A stretch of DNA of 64,000 bases from Promethearchaeota archaeon. GTDB lineage: Archaea > Asgardarchaeota > Lokiarchaeia > Sigyniarchaeales > SOKP01. Made by a program: the position numbers and the translations under genes. The notes below the pieces were generated by a model. It searched no databases and had not been told where the DNA came from. It was given only the letters and a program-made list of their open reading frames with translations. The DNA lies in assembly GCA_016930515.1 (NCBI GenBank), contig JAFGGO010000158.1:59632-123631 (forward strand). The letters run 5' to 3'. This document shows positions 38,107-48,248 of this stretch, piece after piece (positions within the stretch are counted from its first letter, which is position 1; each line of letters starts with the position of its first letter).

Positions 38107-38301
38107 TTATTCTGTGATTTCGATTGCTTCTTCAGGACATTGAGTTTCGCACGCTCTACAGCCCACGCACTCTTCTCTGTTGTCCTCATTCACTTTAACC
38201 TTGCCACCTTCTGGTTCATCGAAGCATTCGCTGGGACAAACCTCAAAACATGTCCCGCATCCAGTACAGGCGTCCATGTCAATTTTAATTCCAAAGCTCA
38301 T
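38107..38301 (-). CDS. 2x[4Fe-4S] ferredoxin
   Basis: CTGCGTCFEVCPSECF and CVGCRACETQCPEEAI. Confidence 0.93.
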   Translation of the reverse strand: MSFGIKIDMDACTGCGTCFEVCPSECFDEPEGGKVKVNEDNREECVGCRACETQCPEEAIEITE

Positions 38302-38614
38302 TTCAATTTTTCACCTATGCTTGTTTTCTTGATTGGTAATTGCACTTTTGTACATGCCAATACTAACTATTGTAATTATTGAAAAAATATAAATTTCGCT
38401 TTTATGGGAACGAGGTAAATGATCCGATCTCGCTTTTTAAACATCATATATGCTCTATTAATTTTTTAAAAATCGTTAATTTGCATTGTATTGGTGATTT
38501 TGATTCCAGATTATTTTATTTGGCACCATTAAGAAAGAGAATTTAATAGAATAGGGGCTAAAAGCAATAATTTGGTTTTATACATATACTTTTTTTAAGG
38601 TGAAAATCTTCTAT

Positions 38615-41600
38615 TTATGGTTTGCTCTCAGAATGTGTGTTGATTTCTTCGAATTTTTTCCTGTTTAATTGGTAAAATTTTGTCTTGAAAATGGATATTA
38701 AGTCGAATTCATCGAGCTTGTCAAGGTATTTCTTGACCGTGTTGTAATGCATGCCTAGTTCTTGGGAAATTTCCGTGAGTTGACAGCCTTCGGTGTTCTC
38801 TTGTAAGTATTTAATTATTCTTTTGCATTTTTCTCGCGATATGATATGAAGTACTTCAGCGTTATCGAGCGTTCTATATTGGTCGTAATAAGCAACGAGA
38901 TTCCCCACCTTTTTCCCTCGAATGAATTGAAACCTTTCCAAAACGTTTAAATGCCACCTGACCACTGCACTACTCAAGCTTGTTTTTTTCAAAAGCTGGC
39001 TCAAGTGTATTCCCGGATTTTTTTGAATGCTACTAAATACAGTATATCTATTGGTGTTTTTTAAAATCTCATTTTTCGTCAATATAGATCCTTCGACAAC
39101 GATGTTCTTCTCGATGAGAGATCTCATTATTTTTTTAATTCCATTTTGATTAATGTTAATGGACGCCCGAGAAAAGCGAGAACTAAGGTAAGAAACAATG
39201 TTGGTAGGATCAAATTTCTTGTGTTTTTCCACATATTCTTGAATTAATTCTATCACAAACCCTTCGTAGACCAAGATGTCCTCAAATTCTTCTCGTTTTT
39301 TCCATCTTGACACGGGTGAGATCTCATTTCCGCTTATAATGTCGTTGATCATTTGCGTTCTTTCATTAGGTGAGAACGATAAGATCTCTCTGATGAAATC
39401 TTCCTTGACACTTCCTGAAAATCCGATATTATCCGTGATCTTAAGAAAGTCCTCTGAAACGATAGTTAAGGGGTGTTCTCCTGCTTGTGCAATGTCTTGC
39501 ATTGACACGTCTTCTTTAAATAGCTCTAATAACTTTTCCTTGTTACTGAGCTTGTTTAAAATTTCTTTCGAAGATTTGGTTGGATTTTTAAACTTGTTGA
39601 TTTTGTCTTTTGAAATTTTTTTCTTTCTTAGCTTTTTTAGTTTTCTTTGAGTTAATTTCCTTGCAAGCTTGGTTGCTTTTCTTAAGCTATATAAGACATA
39701 TCCAGAGGCGGTTCCTACTCCAGCAACTGTACCTACAGTTGTTAACACGATAATTAAATTCGTTAACGAATCGTCCTTTTCTTGAGGGGTGATGGAACTG
39801 ATCAGATTTTTCTCCAAGATTAAATCGAAAGTCCCAGTATTTCCAACAGTGTCATTAAACATAAAATGCACGATAACTGTGCCGTTTCCCATTTGATCCC
39901 AAATTTTCTGCTCTATATAGCCGTTCCACGCGCACTCAAGAGTGTGATGTGCGCCATTTGTTCCGTTGATGAGAAGATAACATATTGAATCAATCCCACT
40001 AGGATCTGTTATTACGATGGTAAAATTGTTCGTGTTTGGTGCAATGGTACTAAATATAATTCCCCTAGATGGATTATTCACTGTAATACTTGGGCTTATT
40101 ATATCTTTTCGAAGTATTATCTGAGCCATGACGATGTGTCCGTAAGAATTATTGATAAAAAACTGGATCTCGACCGTTCCATTTCCCATTTGATCCCAAA
40201 TGGCCTGCTCAACGAACCCCAACCAGGTGTAATTTGAAGTATGATGGGCGATATTGGTCGAGTTAATTAACATGTAAGTTATTGAATTTACGGTTGGATC
40301 AACCGTAACGATATCGATTTCTGGACCCGTTCTTCCAATAATTTGGTTATCTAATTGTGTATTAAAATAAAACTTGCATAACGGTAATTGATCATTTATG
40401 TTGCCTGTAACATAGGCCGTGCTTCCAATACCATCTCCTCGATCTGTTCCTTCATAATCATCCCAATAATTTCCAACTATTGAATTGTTCCAGAAGTTAT
40501 TTATATTATTATCTAAAGCGTGTAAAGTGTTGTTAACAAAGAAATTATTGAAAAAAAAATTATCGTTTCCATTTGAAATGTTCACGCCAATCAAGAGACT
40601 ATCTTGCACGATATTATATGATACCTGACTACTATTACACTTAGAAAGAATGAATCCATAAGAATTACTGTGAAAGACATTTTCGGAAACATTATTTCGA
40701 TTTCCTTGTTTGATTACTGTGCCATAATTAGTATAACTAATATTATTTCCAACAATTTCATTATCGGAGCAATTTTCCATTGTTATGGCATTTTGAGTTC
40801 TTATAATAGATGCCCCTTCCCAACTTATCAATAGATTAGTGCAATCTTTGTTTACACCATTTTCCAAGATGGAGTTATTGTTACTCCCAATGAGATTGAT
40901 GCTATTATTTGTTTCGTATATAGAATTCCCTACAATGGTGCTGTGATTGTTTCGATATAAGTTAATACCATTTATGTGACTACTGATATTGTTGTTTAAT
41001 ACTATATTATACTCGCTTTCCGTCAGATTTATCCCGTGAGTCCCGTTCAGAACAATATTCCCTGTTATATTGTTAAAATTACCTCTTACAAAAATTCCGT
41101 GGATAGTATTGTTAACCACTTTATTTCCTGAAACGGTGTTCTTATTACCATTTATATATATGCCCATTAAATTGTTATTAGAAACATTGTTTCCTGAAAC
41201 TAGTGTATCTTCACCATAGATATTTATGCCCTGTTTATTATCTGTTAAATTATTATTTATTATATTATTATTTTCGCTGTAAAAAACCCTTATACCGCTA
41301 GTATTGTAAATATGGTTATCTGAAATAATTGAATCGTTTAAATAATTAATATTAATAGATTCCGCAATGTAATTGGATAATGTATTTTTAGATATGATAT
41401 AGTTGCTTGAACAATATACATAAATTCCACTTTGAAGATAATCAGTTCCAACAATATTGTTTTTTGAAATGTTAATATCATTGCATTGAGACGTCCATAT
41501 ATTATATGAACTTTGAACATAATTGGTAAAACTATTATTGAACACGATGCAATTCGAAACATTATCCAGACGAAGTCCAAATTTAACGAAATTGTTAAAA

Positions 41601-41938
41601 ACGCAATTTTGGATTCTTACATAAGCGTCAGAATTATTTATTACGAGATTATCCTGAATGGAAGATGTAAAGGTGTGCCCTTCAATGATGTACGGCCACT
41701 CTTGAGTTCCATTTCCCGTGCAGATTCCTTGACTCTTGGCCCATTCCCAATTGATGGTACTTCCAGGAAGATCGTCGATAACGATGTTATTAAATGTTCC
41801 TGATTGTTTTGGTTTGATAAATTCAATTTCCGTCATATCATGTTTATTCTCCCCTAAAAGAGGAGAGAAAGCAACTAAAGACATTAAGATTATTGTGATA
41901 AACACTAATAGACGCAGTCCTTTTTTATTAGAATCCAA
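38615..41938 (-). CDS. Exported right-handed beta-helix (NosD/PbH1-like) + Ig-like repeats + TM + cytoplasmic tandem winged helices
   Basis: Signal-like N-terminus; many I.(N/G)N.(I/V) Asn-rich repeats; duplicated EQ.IWDQMGNGTV modules; TM LIIVLTTVGTVAGVGTASGYVLYSL; C-terminal IHLSQLLKKTSLSSAVVRWHLNVLE and CQLTEISQELGMHYNTVKKYLDKLDE. Confidence 0.8.
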   Translation of the reverse strand: MDSNKKGLRLLVFITIILMSLVAFSPLLGENKHDMTEIEFIKPKQSGTFNNIVIDDLPGSTINWEWAKSQGICTGNGTQEWPYIIEGHTFTSSIQDNLVINNSDAYVRIQNCVFNNFVKFGLRLDNVSNCIVFNNSFTNYVQSSYNIWTSQCNDINISKNNIVGTDYLQSGIYVYCSSNYIISKNTLSNYIAESININYLNDSIISDNHIYNTSGIRVFYSENNNIINNNLTDNKQGINIYGEDTLVSGNNVSNNNLMGIYINGNKNTVSGNKVVNNTIHGIFVRGNFNNITGNIVLNGTHGINLTESEYNIVLNNNISSHINGINLYRNNHSTIVGNSIYETNNSINLIGSNNNSILENGVNKDCTNLLISWEGASIIRTQNAITMENCSDNEIVGNNISYTNYGTVIKQGNRNNVSENVFHSNSYGFILSKCNSSQVSYNIVQDSLLIGVNISNGNDNFFFNNFFVNNTLHALDNNINNFWNNSIVGNYWDDYEGTDRGDGIGSTAYVTGNINDQLPLCKFYFNTQLDNQIIGRTGPEIDIVTVDPTVNSITYMLINSTNIAHHTSNYTWLGFVEQAIWDQMGNGTVEIQFFINNSYGHIVMAQIILRKDIISPSITVNNPSRGIIFSTIAPNTNNFTIVITDPSGIDSICYLLINGTNGAHHTLECAWNGYIEQKIWDQMGNGTVIVHFMFNDTVGNTGTFDLILEKNLISSITPQEKDDSLTNLIIVLTTVGTVAGVGTASGYVLYSLRKATKLARKLTQRKLKKLRKKKISKDKINKFKNPTKSSKEILNKLSNKEKLLELFKEDVSMQDIAQAGEHPLTIVSEDFLKITDNIGFSGSVKEDFIREILSFSPNERTQMINDIISGNEISPVSRWKKREEFEDILVYEGFVIELIQEYVEKHKKFDPTNIVSYLSSRFSRASININQNGIKKIMRSLIEKNIVVEGSILTKNEILKNTNRYTVFSSIQKNPGIHLSQLLKKTSLSSAVVRWHLNVLERFQFIRGKKVGNLVAYYDQYRTLDNAEVLHIISREKCKRIIKYLQENTEGCQLTEISQELGMHYNTVKKYLDKLDEFDLISIFKTKFYQLNRKKFEEINTHSESKP

Positions 41939-42035
41939 ATAGTTCGCCTCCTAGTCCCAAGTTATGAGTATTAAAAATGCTAATTTGAAAAAGTTTTTTA
42001 TCGCTCCTATTTGACTTGTTTATAATCTTTCCTTT

Positions 42036-42053
42036 ATTATGATGTGTCATAAT
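42036..42053. promoter_or_regulatory. Operator-like palindrome upstream of the beta-helix/winged-helix gene
   Basis: ATTATGA-tgtg-TCATAAT. Confidence 0.4.
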
Positions 42054-42456
42054 TTTGCTCTTTGTTTTTGTATAAAGGATAATTAATTAGATATTTAAGA
42101 GGATATAGCAGGATATTGAAAAACGAATTGCTTAATTTTATCGTATTATAGCGATTCTTCGCACGTTTTGATAAAATTTCTTCAATTTCAAATATCCAAC
42201 AAAATTGGTTCTTTTTTCTTGTTTAACTCTCCCTTAGATTCTTTAAATTTACTAATTTTAAGTTCTCTTAACATAAATGGAACTTATTTCAATAAATCTT
42301 TACAACTTAGAGTTACCATTATAGGTACTTGATAATCTTTATTTTATAGTCATCGAATCGTATTTATTTAAAAATTCACTTTCCGATACTACTATTAAGC
42401 AAGTAAACTGTATTAAAATAAGGATATTTGATAAGTAATGTTTTTTAATTGAAATC

Positions 42457-43593
42457 ATGAAGACGGAAGAAAATCCGCTGATTTTTAAAGATTCTTGGAT
42501 TTACGAGCATCAAGAATCCATTTTGTGTCTTGAATTCGGTGACATTAATGGAAATGGAAGAATCGAGATCATTGCTGCCACGAATAAAGGTAGGATCTTG
42601 ATAATCTCTTCGGATGGGACTTTATTACGAGATACCGTCGTTTGCAATAATTCTGCTATATTCCACATGCTAGCTATCAACTTAAACGAAAACGGGAAGA
42701 TTAAGTTAATAGTTGGAGGCATTGACGGGCTTTTAAGAGCGTTCATGGTTGCGAATTCCTACGAACTCGAACCAGATTGGGTCCATCAATTTGGCGGCTC
42801 GATAAGCGGAATCCTTTTCAATGACGTGAATTCGGACGGCGTGAAGGAAATAATTGGATACTCGCTCGATAAAACCATTCGAGTATTAAATCCTAGCGAT
42901 GGTTCGCTTGTTTGGGGGCAAGTATTCGAGGAGGGTGTTAGCGAAGCTATCGTGTTAAAAAAAAAACCTACAGAAAGTGGCTTACAAGTGCTTGCGTGCG
43001 GAAACGACGGGACGCTTCGATGTTTTTCGGGAATTAAAGGAGAGATGCTTTGGTTTAAACATTTCTCTGACAAATTAAGATGTATTTCCATCTTATCTAC
43101 TAGTGCTGATGTCATCATTGCCTGTGGTGGGGACGATAAAAGGTTACATTTCTTACGAGAAAGCGATAGGGAAGATATTGGTCATGTGGAATTCGAGGAT
43201 TACGCGTGGAAATGCTTTTCTTTAGGTAAAGATAAAATCGTCGCAAGCAGCTATTCGTTTGCGTTTTTTAACGACAACGCAGTTCTGGAACGCCTCGATT
43301 TTAGCTCTAAGATCTGTTGCGTTGATAATAATCTCCATGTATTATGGGAGATAAATGGTTTTAATGTTGAAGCGCTTGAACTCGTGGTATTAAAGACTCG
43401 TACCTCGATCGTTGCTGGTACTACGAAAGGTGAAATTGTGATGATCGATCCGATAAATGGAAATTACGAAAAATTACTAAAGGCAGGGTCGTGCGTGAAC
43501 GACATCATGCATGTGCCCAAATTGGGGATGATGCTCAGTTGTCACGACGATGGTCAAGTTAAGGCTTGGTATCTATCTGATGTTTCTAACTGA
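42457..43593 (+). CDS. WD40/PQQ-like beta-propeller protein
   Basis: Repeats such as GDINGNGRIEIIAATNKGRILIISSDG, KLIVGGIDGLLRAF, LACGNDGTLRCFSG. Confidence 0.75.
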   Translation: MKTEENPLIFKDSWIYEHQESILCLEFGDINGNGRIEIIAATNKGRILIISSDGTLLRDTVVCNNSAIFHMLAINLNENGKIKLIVGGIDGLLRAFMVANSYELEPDWVHQFGGSISGILFNDVNSDGVKEIIGYSLDKTIRVLNPSDGSLVWGQVFEEGVSEAIVLKKKPTESGLQVLACGNDGTLRCFSGIKGEMLWFKHFSDKLRCISILSTSADVIIACGGDDKRLHFLRESDREDIGHVEFEDYAWKCFSLGKDKIVASSYSFAFFNDNAVLERLDFSSKICCVDNNLHVLWEINGFNVEALELVVLKTRTSIVAGTTKGEIVMIDPINGNYEKLLKAGSCVNDIMHVPKLGMMLSCHDDGQVKAWYLSDVSN

Positions 43594-43696
43594 GATTTTT
43601 ACCATTTTATACTCGTGAGTAAAGGTGTTACCGAATGGTTTTTATTTAAATAAAATTTAAAAATTTATATCAAACCTATAACATTAAAAAAAAGGA

Positions 43697-44017
43697 TTGA
43701 AAAATATGGCAAAAGATAAGATAATTGGTGCAATTGTCATGATCGTCGGAGTCCTAATTGCGGTGATTTACACGATGGGTTCTGTCGTGGACCTTTACAT
43801 GACCACGCTCGGAAACAATGTAAATTGGGACGCCGCGTTTAGACTATTTAACGTTGACCTCCTCGATTGGAGGTTGTTCGTGGTTGCTCCAATCTGGTTG
43901 ATCGTGATCTTGATCGCGATCATTGCAATTTGGATTGGTTACAGCATGCTCACGACGCCCGCTCCAGTTCCCTTGGAAGAGTTAGAAGAGGAACTCGCAG
44001 CGGAAGAAAACGCCTAA
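43697..44017 (+). CDS. Two-TM membrane protein with acidic tail
   Basis: Two hydrophobic helices; LEELEEELAAEENA C-terminus. Confidence 0.55.
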   Translation: MKNMAKDKIIGAIVMIVGVLIAVIYTMGSVVDLYMTTLGNNVNWDAAFRLFNVDLLDWRLFVVAPIWLIVILIAIIAIWIGYSMLTTPAPVPLEELEEELAAEENA

Positions 44018-44070
44018 ATTTCACATATTTTTTTATTTTTTTTCTCCTTTATTAAAATTAAAAAAAAGGA

Positions 44071-44916
44071 TTAGATCCCCTTGAAAAAATCCGCAGCGTC
44101 AATTATTTTAATGTCGTAGTAATGCCTGACAACCTCCACGAGAAAATCGATGTAGGAAGGCGAGATTTTAGCGTTGTGTATCTGAGAAAGGTACACATTT
44201 AGTTTGGAAGCGTCTAATGGGGCTCCTTTTTCCATGGTCTCTATGAAATCTAATGTTTCGTTAGTGAGCAAGTAAATTTTCAAGATTTCGTTTTTCAGCA
44301 CGATCAATCCCGTTTTAGAATCGTTCTCGTTGAAGAAATCTTGGATTATTTTGCTTTCAATCTTGAGATTTTTTTGTTTTAAAATCTTGTTTTTATCGTT
44401 AAACGCCTTTTCTCCGTCGAGAACGATGTAATTATTGAATAATTTCTTGTTTTCTCGAAATTCGGCGTGTGGAATGACCAAGAATTTCACATTGAAAGTA
44501 CCTTGAAAGGCGAATTCGAATAAGTTTACCAAGTGTCGATCAAGGAGGTCGAGATCGTTTATAATGACAAATTTAGCGTTGAAAAGACAGCATCGGATGA
44601 CGTTTGCGAAGAATTGGGCGTGAAAATTAAGCGTTAACAAGTACGTGTTGATCATACTCTCCGTCGGAATGAAGACTTCCTCTGGTTGCTGCTGTTCTAC
44701 CGTAATCTGTGGGAGTTCGATGGTAAAATCTGCGATGAAACAGTCTCTCACGCTCAGATTCTTATCAATATATGCAACGAAGGAATGTTGGCATATCGAG
44801 AGTTCTTCAATGTTAACTGCCGTGATACCACGAGAGCTTTTCAGCACGATATTGTCTTCGATATTTATGGTCCCCTTTTTTGCACATAAAGGACATTGGA
44901 TGTTAATTTTAGCCAT
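44071..44916 (-). CDS. Hypothetical protein with N-terminal CxxC / QHS..AYIDKN module
   Basis: IQCPLCAKKGTINI...SICQHSFVAYIDKNLSVRDCF, similar to the ORF at 1..267. Confidence 0.6.
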   Translation of the reverse strand: MAKINIQCPLCAKKGTINIEDNIVLKSSRGITAVNIEELSICQHSFVAYIDKNLSVRDCFIADFTIELPQITVEQQQPEEVFIPTESMINTYLLTLNFHAQFFANVIRCCLFNAKFVIINDLDLLDRHLVNLFEFAFQGTFNVKFLVIPHAEFRENKKLFNNYIVLDGEKAFNDKNKILKQKNLKIESKIIQDFFNENDSKTGLIVLKNEILKIYLLTNETLDFIETMEKGAPLDASKLNVYLSQIHNAKISPSYIDFLVEVVRHYYDIKIIDAADFFKGI

Positions 44917-45087
44917 TTTCTTTTACCCCAAAAAAGTCATGACTGACAAATTTGTACTTTCCTGTATTTCATATTACTAATGGGAAAATGGCTTTTTAAA
45001 TATTGGTAATTCACTTGTTGTTCTTTGAAAAAGTACATCAAATGCCAAAGTTTTTTTCATTAAAAACGATTCAAGAGTGTGATATAG

Positions 45088-46056
45088 ATGAGATATGTTG
45101 TCGTGGTGGGGTCATCTAATGTTGACATGAACATTTATTCCGAACGACTCCCAAAACCAGGAGAAACGGTAACGGGAGGCACATTCAAGCGATTCCTGGG
45201 AGGAAAAGGCGCAAACCAAGCAGTTGCTGCTGCCAGAGCGGGCGCAAGCACTTTTTTTTTGGGAAAAGTCGGAACTGATTTGTTTGGGGACGAGATCCTC
45301 AAGCGTCTTGAGCAAGCACAAATCGATGTAAAACATGTGGCACGATCCCAAACAGAAGCAACTGGAATTGCTTTCATACTGGTTGATAAATTCGGAGAAA
45401 ATATGATATCCGTGGCTCCAGGGGCAAACGCTACGCTTTCAAAAGAACAAGTCTTAAAAAGCGCCGATTTGATCGAAAAAGCCAGAGTTGTCATGACGCA
45501 AATGGAAATACCTTTAGAGACCATCGAAAACATTTATGCAATCGCAGAAAAAGGGAACACGATAAAAATATTAAATCCTGCTCCCTTGCGTAACGTTTCG
45601 CGCGATATCTTGAAGCGAGTGGATATCATCATCCCTAACGAGGGCGAGTTGTTCAAACTTAATGCATTAATGGATTTCAGCGATGTAAATCTTGGAAATA
45701 TCGAACATGTAGTGCAAGCCTCTTCGAATATTGCGTCTATAGGAACCAAGTACATTATAACGACCTTAGGAAGCAAGGGAAGCGTTTTATACGAAAAGCG
45801 AACGGGTCATGCGCTTCATATCCCCGCGCTTAAGGCCAACGCTATCGACACTGTCGGAGCAGGAGATTGCTATAATGGGGTGCTAGCGAGCAAGCTATGC
45901 GAGGGTAAGGATGTGCTTACTGCCGTCAAGTACGCAACCGCTGCAGCTTCGATTGCTGTCACCCGGAAAGGAGCGCAGGAATCGATGCCCTATCAGGACG
46001 AAATAAAAATAAAATTTAAAGAAATTGAGAATATAGAACCAGAAAAGTTGAATTAA
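45088..46056 (+). CDS. rbsK: Ribokinase (PfkB family)
   Basis: VVVGSSNVDMNIYSERLPKPGETVTGGTFKRFLGGKGANQAVAAARAGA; NAIDTVGAGDCYNGVLA. Confidence 0.93.
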   Translation: MRYVVVVGSSNVDMNIYSERLPKPGETVTGGTFKRFLGGKGANQAVAAARAGASTFFLGKVGTDLFGDEILKRLEQAQIDVKHVARSQTEATGIAFILVDKFGENMISVAPGANATLSKEQVLKSADLIEKARVVMTQMEIPLETIENIYAIAEKGNTIKILNPAPLRNVSRDILKRVDIIIPNEGELFKLNALMDFSDVNLGNIEHVVQASSNIASIGTKYIITTLGSKGSVLYEKRTGHALHIPALKANAIDTVGAGDCYNGVLASKLCEGKDVLTAVKYATAAASIAVTRKGAQESMPYQDEIKIKFKEIENIEPEKLN

Positions 46057-46173
46057 AAAAGAAAATTTAACTTTTTTAATTAATTTTTAAAATTTTAATA
46101 TAAGGTAAGGCAATTACTAGCGGATTTTAAAAAACACGATACCAATAAAACAAATAAAGATGATTAAGATAAA

Positions 46174-46845
46174 TTGAATGTTGAAACTATTAAACCAAGA
46201 AAGAGCACGATTCTAAGAAGAAATTCCTCGAAAAACATGCGAATTTCAATTAGTGAAGAAAATTTAGATCTTGTTTATTTGATTAATGGAACAACATTAA
46301 AAACTGAAAAGATCTCCATGTCAGATCTTAATGTAAAACCAAGCGATTATTACATGATAATCAATGTTTCACGCGATAAGACTATTGAAGTTATCTATGA
46401 CGAAGACATCTCGCTTCACGAAATCGTATATGATCCATGTAAAGAAGAAAATGCTCCTAAAGAGTTGTTAAAGGAAGATTATTTTTTAAGAAATTATGAA
46501 ATACCTGATGGATACATTGACACGCTTCCCAAGTGGTATAGCTTTAAATTTACTTACGAGGATTTCAACTTGATCTTTATCAAGCCCGATATGGGTCTTT
46601 CATTTCAACGCCATAAACTTCGAACTGAGCATTGGAAGATCTTATCGGGAAAACCCATAATTATTTGCAATAAGAAAGTCAATTACTTTGTAGAGCCTGG
46701 TAGCGAATTCAACATGAAGAAAAACCAGCTCCACACGATCATTAATCCCCACCTGAACAACTACGTTCTGTTAAAAGAAAATTGGACAGGCGAGTTCGAC
46801 GAAAACGACATAGAAAGACTATTTAATCCAAATAATTACGTGTAA
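46174..46845 (+). CDS. Cupin protein, mannose-6-phosphate isomerase type II-like
   Basis: PDMGLSFQRHKLRTEHWKILSGKPIIICN...TIINPHLNNYVLLKENWTGEFDENDIERL. Confidence 0.65.
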   Translation: MNVETIKPRKSTILRRNSSKNMRISISEENLDLVYLINGTTLKTEKISMSDLNVKPSDYYMIINVSRDKTIEVIYDEDISLHEIVYDPCKEENAPKELLKEDYFLRNYEIPDGYIDTLPKWYSFKFTYEDFNLIFIKPDMGLSFQRHKLRTEHWKILSGKPIIICNKKVNYFVEPGSEFNMKKNQLHTIINPHLNNYVLLKENWTGEFDENDIERLFNPNNYV

Positions 46846-47021
46846 GCGCTTGAAAAACGCTGTATCACCTTAATTTGAAAAATTAGCGCTTTCAATCTTG
46901 GTCGAGAAATTTTAAAAATTTGAAAAATACATGTTTCTTCCAAGAGAATAGAATTATATCGATGCGATGTCTTGCCTTATAAGTTTTGTGTTTTTTATCG
47001 GTCGAAATCGTTCGTTTTGAT

Positions 47022-47062
47022 AAAATTAAAATTCTATAGTCGATTATTTCTAATATTACGCG
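47022..47062 (+). promoter_or_regulatory. Bipartite motif upstream of uS19 block (copy 1)
   Basis: AAAATTAAAATT-N11-TATTTCTAATATTACGCG. Confidence 0.65.
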
Positions 47063-47122
47063 TTAAAAAAATTACGTGAACATATTTACAATAAATTATA
47101 GACATCTTAGATTGGTTTTAAT

Positions 47123-47680
47123 ATGACTCCGAACGAAGACCCTAACGAGGAAGACCGAGAAGATCTCGAAGAAGAAGAATTCGACGAAGAAGAATTCGAC
47201 GAGGAATCCGAAGAAGAATCTTCTGAAGACTCTGAGGAAGAAGAATCCGAAGAATTCGACGCCGAAGCAGAATTGGCCCAATTGCAGTTCAAATATCGTG
47301 GTTTCACGCTAGACGAACTCAAGAAAATGAACGCCGATCAATTCATCAAGATCTTACCTTCACGGGCTCGGCGCTCTCTTAAGAGGGGTCTTCCACCTCG
47401 ACAGAAAAAGCTCTTGGAACGCTTGAGAAGGGCGTATAGGGCAAAAAAGCGGGGTAAGGACCTGGTAACAAGAACTCATGTGCGAGACATGATCATTTTT
47501 CCAGAAATGGTTGGCTTAACCATTGGAATCTACAATGGCAAGCAATTCCAGAATGTCGAGATCAAACCCGAAATGATCGGACATTATCTTGGAGAATTTT
47601 CACTCACGCGCAAGCATGTACAGCACGGAAGCCCAGGAATAGGTGCAACAAGATCCTCAAAATATGTTCCATTGAAGTAA
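47123..47680 (+). CDS. rps19: Ribosomal protein uS19 with acidic N-terminal extension
   Basis: [12 protein letters not shown]..., [57 protein letters not shown]. Confidence 0.97.
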   Translation: MTPNEDPNEEDREDLEEEEFDEEEFDEESEEESSEDSEEEESEEFDAEAELAQLQFKYRGFTLDELKKMNADQFIKILPSRARRSLKRGLPPRQKKLLERLRRAYRAKKRGKDLVTRTHVRDMIIFPEMVGLTIGIYNGKQFQNVEIKPEMIGHYLGEFSLTRKHVQHGSPGIGATRSSKYVPLK

Positions 47681-47734
47681 TTAAGGAGTCGTACTATAAA
47701 TTATAAAATAAAAATAACGATTAAGTGATGACAA

Positions 47735-48214
47735 ATGCCTAACTGGGGATATAGTTTTACAGAACAAAAATACGATTCTGACAGGCTCGCAAAAGCCTCG
47801 GGAAGAGATCTCAGGATCAAACCCAAGCACGCAAGAGAAATTTGTGCGGCGATAAAGGGAATGAAAGTGGAAAGAGCAAAAAACTTTTTAGAAAAAGTTA
47901 TAAGATTAGAACAATCGGTTCCTTTTAGACGATATAAGAAACACCAAGCTCATAGGCACGATTTAAAAGAATTCAAGTGGTATGCGGGGAGATATCCTCA
48001 AAAAGCAGCCGCAGTAATTTATGAAATCTTGTCTTCTGTGGAATCAAACGCAGAATTTAAGGGATTAGATGTTGAAATGTGCCGCATCATTCACGCAGCA
48101 ACTCATCATGGTAGAATCATAAAAAGATATATCCAGAGAGCACACGGGCGATCCTCGGCGAGATATAAGCATTTATCACATGTGGAACTTGTCATCTACG
48201 AAATGCCAAATTAA
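47735..48214 (+). CDS. rpl22: Ribosomal protein uL22
   Basis: AKASGRDLRIKPKHAREICAAIKGM...GRYPQKAAAVIYEIL...QRAHGRSS. Confidence 0.97.
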   Translation: MPNWGYSFTEQKYDSDRLAKASGRDLRIKPKHAREICAAIKGMKVERAKNFLEKVIRLEQSVPFRRYKKHQAHRHDLKEFKWYAGRYPQKAAAVIYEILSSVESNAEFKGLDVEMCRIIHAATHHGRIIKRYIQRAHGRSSARYKHLSHVELVIYEMPN

Positions 48215-48248
48215 ATTAAAATCACGATAAAAAATAAGGAATTAAATA

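Noticed and set aside
40700-41650. Asn-rich repeats in the large minus-strand ORF considered as DNA tandem repeats or CRISPR-like array
   Set aside because: Repeat units vary in DNA sequence and length and encode beta-helix turns; no constant repeats with unique spacers
45135-45533. 132-aa antisense ORF within ribokinase
   Set aside because: Shadow of a clear PfkB-family gene
46845-46896. Repeated AGCGCT with partial TTGAAA...TTTCAA pairing downstream of the cupin gene
   Set aside because: Imperfect and long-looped; more likely chance or a weak terminator, not strong enough to call
47096-47322. Antisense ORFs [19 protein letters not shown]... and [20 protein letters not shown]...
   Set aside because: Shadow ORFs of the GAA/GAC-rich acidic N-terminus of uS19; low-complexity complement of a real gene
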